Source: Zanthoxylum bungeanum (taxonomy: Eukaryota > Streptophyta > Magnoliopsida > Sapindales > Rutaceae). Taken from it: DNA of 64,000 nucleotides. The position numbers and the translations under genes were made by a program. Below the pieces are notes generated by a model. That model was not told the DNA's origin and made no database searches. It saw only the letters and a list, made by a program, of their open reading frames with translations. Positions 57,090 to 64,000 of this stretch are shown here, in pieces (the stretch's first letter is position 1; each line of letters opens with the position of its first letter). The stretch lies in contig SKCR01037614.1 of the NCBI GenBank assembly GCA_019454045.1, positions 60,625 through 124,624 of the forward strand. Direction: 5' to 3'.

Positions 57090-57669
57090 ACTCAACATGT
57101 GCCATTCGGTAGGGAGGGATAGAAATAGGTTGAGTTCTCGGAACAACATCAATACAAAACTCAATCTCCCTCTGTGGTGGTAGTCCTGGTAACTCTTCTG
57201 GGAACACATCGGGATACTCTTTAACCACCGGAACCTGATTAAGTTCCGCTTGACTCCCTTCTGTATCAATCACATATGCAAGGTACCCTTCAAACCTTTT
57301 CCTAAGCAATTTACATGCACAAATCGCCGAAATAAAATTGTTAGGAACCTCACTTCTATCCCATAGAAATTCTACTTCTAATTCCCTTGGAACCCGCAAG
57401 GTCACCACCTTCTCTCTGTAGTACAAAGTGGCATGATACCGAGATAGCCAATCTATTCCCAAGAATATGTTAAAATCAGTAATTCCCATTAGAATTAAAT
57501 CAATAGGGTACACCTGTTGCCCCAGTACCACTTCGTAAGACTTCAAGACATTTGACACTACAATAGAACTTCCTACCAGCGTAAACACGGCAAGTACAGA
57601 TTCTAACACTTCTAATTTTCTTCTCAGACTCAATGCAAAGTGATACGATGCAAAAGAATGAGTGGCTTC
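57090..57669 (-). pseudogene. G1 aspartic protease and RT N-terminal region
   Basis: Open frame on the minus strand from 57669. It begins in the middle of the protease active site (ATHSF) and continues ASYHFALSL, KLEVLESVLAVFTLVGSS, YPIDLILMGITDFNIFLGID, WLSRYHATL, then VVKEYPDVFPEELPGLP and EIEFCIDVVPRTQPISIPPY, the start of RT. The active-site residues FDPG are on the other side of the solo LTR at 59629-59660. Confidence 0.88.
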
Positions 57670-59628
57670 TGTTGGAAAATTATGACCCCATAGCGTCACT
57701 ATTTGTAAAAGACATTGTGGTTTTTGTACAAATTAACTATGTGACAATGGAAATTGCTATTTTAATCATTTTGTTACTAGATTACTTGAATATATAAATG
57801 ATAAAAGTCCTTATGATTAGTTCCGGATTATAAGATATGAGACAATATCAATACACTAAGGTTTAATCATTAAATATCCCTAGTCGTAGTATTATCGAGG
57901 CTGGATATCGATAATGCGGAATAAACTAGTATTGCACTTGTGCGCGTTGTGGAGCATAACGGCATAGTTCTCATATATTTAAGTATTGGATACTTATGCA
58001 AGTGTGATAGGAGGTTGTGTTTACCGATGGTACGGGAACATCTTTACTCTAGATAGACAACTCGGTATCTAATTGGTAGTATGACTATGTGTCTATGGGA
58101 ATCCGATTCAGGGTAGGTGTATTTGGTCTTAACCAGAGACTTGCATCGCTAGTACTTGCGACAATCAATACGCTTTGGTTTTGGTCGTCCGGGACTTTAA
58201 CAGGTTCTGTGTACGCCTCTTCTGGGTTTATTGGGAATCGTAATGTATTGGGTGTGATGTCAAGACGGAAGTATCACTTCAGTCATATGGAGATGATGAT
58301 CACGCAGAGATACAAAACTGGTACTCTAATGTGTTGCAACCATCGGGATATATGACAAGGTCATGATTATCCGATTAAAGAGACTAGTTGCTTGTGATCC
58401 GATTTATGTTTCGTACGGGGCAGACAATATTCCAGCCCCAGGCCTTGCATGTGACATCCGATACTGGATCACAATACGTAATACTACATATACTACGCCT
58501 GACAAAGATTATATATTCCTTTAAGAATATTTCTGGAGAATTGGGTAGGCACGGTGCTTTGCTAGAAGCCAACCATGTCTTGTAAATTGGTAAGAATGTG
58601 GTACCGGGTACGCACGTGTTCGGATAGTCCGACGACCGGATTTACTGCCAACATATCCAGGGATCTCATGGGTCGCTTCCCGAAGATTCACCGATGACGT
58701 ATGACCCGAACATAATTAATCTGGGATTAATTAGAAGAGAGAGAAAATTAATCTAGGATTAATTACGGCGACAATTTATCAGAGATAAAATTCAATTAAA
58801 AGAGAGAGAGAGCAATTAATTTAGAATTAATCGATTAAATAATATATATTCGATATATTAAATGAAATTAGATTTCATAACAGAATTAAAATTGGATTTT
58901 AATTCGGGCGAACGAATTAATTTAGAATTAATTCGCGAGCGACTTTAATAGTAATTTTGCTAGGCATAATTATTTAATTAAATTTGATTTAATTACGTCG
59001 CAATGGAAAATTCGTTAATTCGGAATTAACGAACCCGAGCTCGGAATGTGTTTGCGGGCCCACTCGGATTTTGAATCAAGAATGGGCCAACCCCTTGTCA
59101 CATCACTTAGTCAACTTTATCAACTTTTGGTTGATAGAAGTTGGTGGGATTTTTTGGTGACTTGTTCTTACACAAGTGTGAAAGGCATGAGTGACCTTTA
59201 CCAAACATTTGAGATTTGGTATATCATTTTTTTGTTTTTTGGAAAATCAAAATAACAAGTCAACACTCATCACTCTCATTCTCTCATCACCACCGAAAAT
59301 CACTCTCTCCCTCTCCTAACTTCACATTGCCGAGAGTTGTAAGAAGTTTAAGGGGAATTTTGTTGCAAATTTCTCCATTACTAGCACATCAAAGAATCAT
59401 ACAAAGGTGATAGGGAAACCTTTCTCAAGAGTTTGGAAATCAGTCATCAAAGCTTGGAGCTCAACATACAATCAAAGAGAAGCTTGGAGCAACTTCAAAG
59501 AAGCCAAAAGTTGTGTTATCAACACATCCACAAACCGATCAAAGTGAGTATAATTTCTGCTACTTCTTTGCGTATTCACACATCTTTTATGCTAAAATGA
59601 TCTTGGGATTGTCCTTAGAAACCTAACA
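57670..59628 (+). repeat. Cop-B solo LTR (1959 bp)
   Basis: Plus-strand orientation, opposite to the other Cop-B copies. It starts TGTTGGAAAATTATGACC and ends AACCTAACA. The flanks GCTTC (57665-57669) and GCTCC (59629-59633) are a 4 of 5 target duplication, consistent with recombination between the two LTRs of a former complete element. It holds the hairpin array at 58712-59033 and the LTR ORF at 58089-58355. Confidence 0.9.
58712..59033 (+). repeat. hairpin array in the Cop-B solo LTR
   Basis: Fourth copy of the chain, seen here in the sense direction: arms AATTAATC around TGG and TAG, AATTAATT around TAG, GAATTAAAAT around TGG, TAATTAAAT around TTG and TTCGTTAATT around CGG. One hairpin near 58775-58795 is damaged. 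Confidence 0.82.
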
Positions 59629-59807
59629 GCTCCAGGATCAAATAAAGTTCTAGCACGAAAAGGTTCAACCATCAAAATATTTGTCACTACGACGTTTGAA
59701 GCTTAAGCATCTTGAGGGGTTAAAGCAAAAACCCTTGCATGCCCCCTACTAACTAATGGATGACCTTGCCCTCCAGAAGACTGTCCCCTTTCAAATTGCC
59801 TCTGATA
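59629..59807 (-). pseudogene. G1 gag-protease linker with protease active site
   Basis: The minus strand shows QSSGGQGHPLVSRG, then GHARVFALTPQDA, then a stop, and VVTNILMVEPFRARTLFDPG, the end of which is the protease catalytic triplet region (D-P-G). The Cop-B solo LTR cuts it right after this Gly. Confidence 0.85.
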
Positions 59808-62320
59808 TGTTAGAATTTTGGAGCAGGCGCAGCGGAAGCTCGCGGTTCGGGTGAAATCGTAATTTTAAAACTTTTTAAAATTACCGAATAAATTATTCAA
59901 TATCCAATATGAATAAATCATTCATATTTCACCTAAACATATTTATTCGATATTAAATAACAACATAAATAGTGAAGAAACATCGGGTAATTTTTACAAA
60001 AATATTTTTCCGTAAAATGGCATAAAATGTATTTTTGACCGAACCAACCACCCAATACATATGAGGGCTGCCCATGTCAGCCCCAATAGTATTAGGGCAG
60101 TTCATGGGCTGCCCGAATAGTGACCAATTCACTGTTTGGGCAGCCGTCACCTGGTTGGCTCAAAAGTCACCGGGTAATGCCGTTTTTCGCTGTTTTCGCA
60201 TATTTCAACTTCGAAACAGTTTCTGGCAATTGTTCTAACACCCAAAATACATCCATTACATTTATATGACATAATTTTCATCACCATAAAAACAATTTTT
60301 TCAGATCTGATCTAGAAGGCAAAATTATCAATTTTTCAGGCTTTAATCCAATTTTCTCCATATTAATCATATTAATACCAACATCAATCCAAGCCACCAC
60401 TAAAGAAGCACCCAAGAACAATTCTAGGCATTAAAAGAGTGGTCATAATACTCTAGAATGGAAACATATCATCAAATGATCAAATTGAACTTATATTACA
60501 ATAATATCATTCAAGCTCACTTCACACATGCACCAAGCCTTCAAATCCATCCTCCAAATAAAAAAGCCCCAATTTATAAGAAAGTGGAAAACCCTAGAAC
60601 AATTCTAGATATTCAATAATAAGAAACAATCTTTCTAAGCTTAGGGATATTGAAGATTACCTTTGAATCTCCTTGTTTCCTTAAGCTTTTTCTTGATTTT
60701 TTGCACTTTCTTCCTTGTTTCATCAAACTAAATTTGAGAGCTTTTGTCTATGGTGGTATTCAGCTAAGGCTTGAAGAAGAATGAGAAAACAAAATTTTCT
60801 AACTTAAAAACAAGCCAAAACCGACCTTGGAGGGGCAATTTTGTAATTTTTATAATTTAATCTATTTAAAATAGACAAGCTTTAAGTTTGACAAATCAAA
60901 TTTGCACACTTCAAGCTTAATAAAATCATGCCACATGTAATCATTAATAAGTAAACTTTTTTCATAACAATTATGGAAAAGGAATATCATTTAATTATTC
61001 AAATATTTAACATTTAAATATCTAAATAATTAATTAATATAATTATTATATATATGTATTTTATTTACATTAAATAACAAATACATATATTAATGGCATG
61101 TGTCAAAGTCTCAATGGACAGTTAATTAATATGTATCAAATCAAATTTTGTATCCAATACAAATACACATTAATTATCAATTGACCAAAATGCCCCTAAT
61201 ATATGTATTTTCGTTTAACCATTTCAACGATTCGAATTAACTCATTTAATCCAGTGAAGTATTATGAATAATCTATATTATTCATAACGCATTGTCCAAG
61301 TGCTCAACGAGTACATATCATATTGTGAGACTCTCTAAGTTTAGGTTTATCTGTCACGAAATCCAATTTCGTGTCTATAATTCACCCACTCATGAATTAT
61401 GATGACCACATATAATCTCGCTAAACTATGCAATTCGAGGTCATTGCATACGTATAATCCCTCCGTCATAGGCTATCCATATTATACCAAGGATATAGAT
61501 AAGAACGTCGAATGATTATGGTATAATATAGTCAACTTTCAAATTTACGATCTCTAAATAACACTCGGAACTCGCTTCCGAAGTTATACCATGGCCATGG
61601 ATTTACTAGATCGCAAACACGTGTAGGATACCTATGCCCTGTACACAGAACTGACGGATTCTATATTGATATGCAGTGGACATCATGAGCATCAGTCCAC
61701 ACCCAACGAACAGGTGGAGGTCTGATCTAAATAGAGCGGTGACATGACTGTCATCAAAGTGTGGAGGATAACTCATATATCTACTGTGGTATCTCAAGTC
61801 GAAGGACCACTATGCTCGCTCAACTCGAGAAGATTCCTATTGACGTTGGTGTACCATCTATTAGGAAATATTAATTGAGTCATTCAGTGTTTATCAAATA
61901 AACACCTACATGTCTATACGAGTCTCCCGAGACTCATGGTTCATTGGGATAAACCATCAGACCAAGTCACGATATACGACATGTACTGGTCTCAGTGAAT
62001 TTTACTAACTGACCCGTGTTAGTAAATCTTAACCAGAAACTTTATTTAAAGATGTACAACTTATAGTGACGCTTCTCAATGTCAATTACAAAATACGTTA
62101 TAACTGCGCACTATATTGCAAATCCTAGGGTCTTTGTCCAATATACACGTATCACTAAATCAGATTTAGTTTCAATCTAATCGTAATTAGATCGAATATG
62201 TATATAAAAGACAAAAGGTGCTACCATTAAATAAGTAATATTATGGAAAAAAACATTGTTCGTATTCATGAATCAGACATAAATATGATCCGGATTGGCA
62301 CTCCGAGACCAACCCTAACA
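59808..62320 (-). repeat. Cop-A solo LTR (2513 bp)
   Basis: Minus-strand start TGTTAGGGTTGGTCTCGG and end CAAAATTCTAACA. The flanks TGATA (59803-59807) and TGATC (62321-62325) match at 4 of 5 bases. Collinear with 1198-3606 (for example GAATTATGATGACCACA) and with the right part of Cop-A2. No gene inside. Confidence 0.9.
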
Positions 62321-62870
62321 TGATCTCTATAACCGCGTCCCCTAGAGACCTGTCCTTGGACATTCCCAGACACCCTCAGTAGGTTCTGTGAAGATTGACG
62401 AACAAGGATAAAACAGTCTTTCATAAAATGCCCCATTTTTTCGCTCTGAAAACATGCTCCTAAAACCTTCTAACAAATAGGTACCCCAGATCTAGCAACA
62501 GGGGCTTGTGTCACGTATTACGAAGTAGCACTCTGAGAATGACCTCTCCCGACATTCGTGTAGCCCGAAGTTTCCTATTGTGACATGCCTTGAGAAGAAG
62601 TATGCCCACCATGAGTCCCACCGATCTTCCGTTGAGAAGCTTTCCCCGTTGTCTCAGACCTTACTTTCTTATGAACCTCCCTCTTTGCACGCCTCTCCTG
62701 AACCCTAGCTTCAAATTGTAATGCTGTATTTTAGGCATGTATGTAAGTCATCTCTCGAGTTATCAGGAAGGCCTAAACATGTAATTATGTAGCCCATTGA
62801 AAAATCTCTTTACTTGTATTTCCTCTGTGGCCACCAGGTGAGGAGCAAACTGTGATAGTCTGGTAAGCCT
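62321..62870 (-). pseudogene. G1 gag fragments
   Basis: The part nearest 62870-62763 reads LTRLSQFAPHLVATEEIQVK and RFFNGLHNYM, a highly typical plant gypsy gag block (retrotrans_gag C-terminal part). 62762-62321 reads through Gln/Arg/Gly-rich linker remnants and a damaged zinc knuckle near 62440. The upstream gag is lost where the truncated Cop-B3 copy joins at about 62870. Confidence 0.82.
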
Positions 62871-64000
62871 TGGCTTTGGCTCAACAAGCTTAATGAAACC
62901 AGTTAAGCGTGACTCATTGACAGTGGGAAAGCTTCGTAATTGAGGTCGATGAACAAGAAGTGACCTTGACTTTGGCCAACAAATCACAACTTGCCCAAGA
63001 CGTATGATATGGAACAAAGCTTTCATGATTCAAACACATCAGCGATGGAAAAAGGTCTTGACCCAACAAACCAATGCCAATCTTGGATCTTGAGAGAGAA
63101 TCACTCAATGGAAGGAAAAACGCTTAATATAAAATGAGGGTATGTTTAATTAGGTCTCATCATACACCCTTAAGCATGCATTATAAAAGCATAATAAGGC
63201 GCGATAAAATTTAATAATGATATGCGGATGGATATACAACAAATTGTTCCTAGAACAAATCTCTCAATTTCCTCTCTCCCGCTAGCACTATTCATACTTC
63301 TACCCAATTACATAATACTTCTAAAGAAACCTCATTTACTTTGAGGGGAATTGGTGAGAAGAGAAATACAATGAGAAAAGAGGTAATAGGCTGGACACAC
63401 ATGTCCAATTTAATAAATTCTAAATTTATTACAACAATTTCCAAAATTGCCCTCACCCATCTAATATCCATCCGATATACATTATTCATTCAATACATCC
63501 AAGTATTCACACAAAGCATCTTATTCAATCAATCTAATCGAATTAATTAATCTTTGATTAATGACCATCCAATGTTCAAACAACGATTTGATTTGCGCGA
63601 GTCCAACTCATTTAAGAATAAATACTCAAAGTACGTATTCTTGAATTATATTGAACTAAAATTTTAAATCCAATTTAATTTATATTCATTACAAATTCAT
63701 ATTTAATTCCAAATTAAATAATTACACTTTCAATAGTGCCTTTAAGGACTTGGATTCCAAATCCAATCCAATTGAGTCTCAAAGGCCCAATTAGTATCCA
63801 ATACTTTTCAATTAAAGTCCAATGGGCTTTTAATTAATTCTTTAGGCATGGGCTTTGGCAAGTATGGGTCAAACCCAAGATACCAAGGCCCAATTAGGAA
63901 TCACCCTATGCCAAAAATCAATTTAGGCCCAATTAAAATTTTAAAGGCCCAATTATCATATTTGGACTTTATGGAAATGGTTTTAAGCCTAAATATAATA
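62871..64000 (-). mobile_element. Cop-B3, truncated copia copy (leader only in window)
   Basis: From TAAGCCTTGGCTTTGGCTCA at 62871 the sequence is collinear with the Cop-B2 leader from about 51382 to the window end (matching about 52560). The gag, pol and 3' LTR side is missing, so the left junction with G1 gag is a deletion breakpoint, not a clean insertion end. The PBS and 5' LTR should lie right of the window. No coding sequence is seen in this part. Confidence 0.85.

Larger units (their letters stand above)
36684..62870 (-). mobile_element. Ty3/gypsy element G1 (chromovirus-like), broken by five insertions
   Basis: The pieces read in order on the minus strand: gag 62870-62321, gag-protease linker 59807-59629, protease and RT 57669-56439, RT end 55239-55063, RNase H 36829-36684. 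Joining across each insertion restores the expected order of domains, and target duplications mark the sites. The protease/RT wording (YPIDLILMGITDFNIFLGID, EYPDVFPEELPGLPPQREIE) is that of plant Ty3/gypsy, probably the Tekay/Del chromovirus group. Integrase and the 3' LTR are missing; they would lie left of 36684, where Cop-A2 and then the ERF flank are found. Confidence 0.85.

Noticed and set aside
57670..57699. First residues of the 234-codon minus ORF (57699-56995), read as part of the protease
   Set aside because: These codons lie in the Cop-B solo LTR; protease sequence starts only at 57669.
62763..63026. 87-codon minus-strand ORF crossing the G1/Cop-B3 junction
   Set aside because: It is a chance fusion of copia leader and gypsy gag sequence at the breakpoint; only the gag half (up to about 62870) is meaningful.

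Overview
The window is plant nuclear DNA, almost certainly from an angiosperm and probably a eudicot. It is a dense block of nested LTR retrotransposons with one recognisable intact host gene, an AP2/ERF transcription factor of DREB type at 25560-25940. I see no rRNA, tRNA, CRISPR array or prokaryotic operon structure. Nearly all retrotransposon reading frames are broken by stops or frameshifts, so the window reads as aged heterochromatin with a small genic island around the ERF gene.

Layout. (1) 1-3606: Ty1/copia copy on the minus strand (family Cop-A), with gag start, leader, primer binding site and 5' LTR. It sits in the leader of (2) 3607-about 14571: a plus-strand Ty3/gypsy element of the Tat lineage, with gag, protease, RT, RNase H, a second (archaeal-type) RNase H and integrase, then a long antisense ORF for a plant mobile domain protein, a polypurine tract and a probable 3' LTR. 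(3) 14572-16135: AT-rich intergenic DNA with a possible hAT-type MITE. (4) 16141-23489: a second Tat-lineage element with paired LTRs and CGACC target duplication. Its pol stops after RT and is followed by three kinds of tandem repeat. (5) 23495-25940: AT-rich DNA and the ERF gene. (6) 26041-36683: a plus-strand Cop-A copy with truncated 5' LTR, invaded by a minus-strand copia of family Cop-B (27849-34116, TSD ATATA). (7) 36684-62870: a minus-strand Ty3/gypsy element (G1, probably a chromovirus) broken by five insertions: a Cop-B copy at 36830-55062 (TSD GGCTA), itself carrying an Athila-like gag-only element at 41888-50311 (TSD ATAAT); a non-autonomous hAT element at 55248-56430 carrying U2AF65 exons; a Cop-B solo LTR at 57670-59628; a Cop-A solo LTR at 59808-62320; and a truncated Cop-B copy from 62871 to the window end.

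The points most worth a second look are: the hAT element with two correctly spliced-looking exons of the splicing factor U2AF65; a chain of about ten short hairpins with roughly 3-nt loops, present in all four complete Cop-B LTRs; eight CACGTG (G-box/ABRE) sites just upstream of a TATA box in the Athila-like LTR; and a rearrangement of that element that records a microhomology tandem duplication followed by solo-LTR formation. Family names Cop-A, Cop-B, Tat1, Tat2 and G1 are labels made for this annotation only. All homology calls come from recognising protein motifs by eye; no database search was run.
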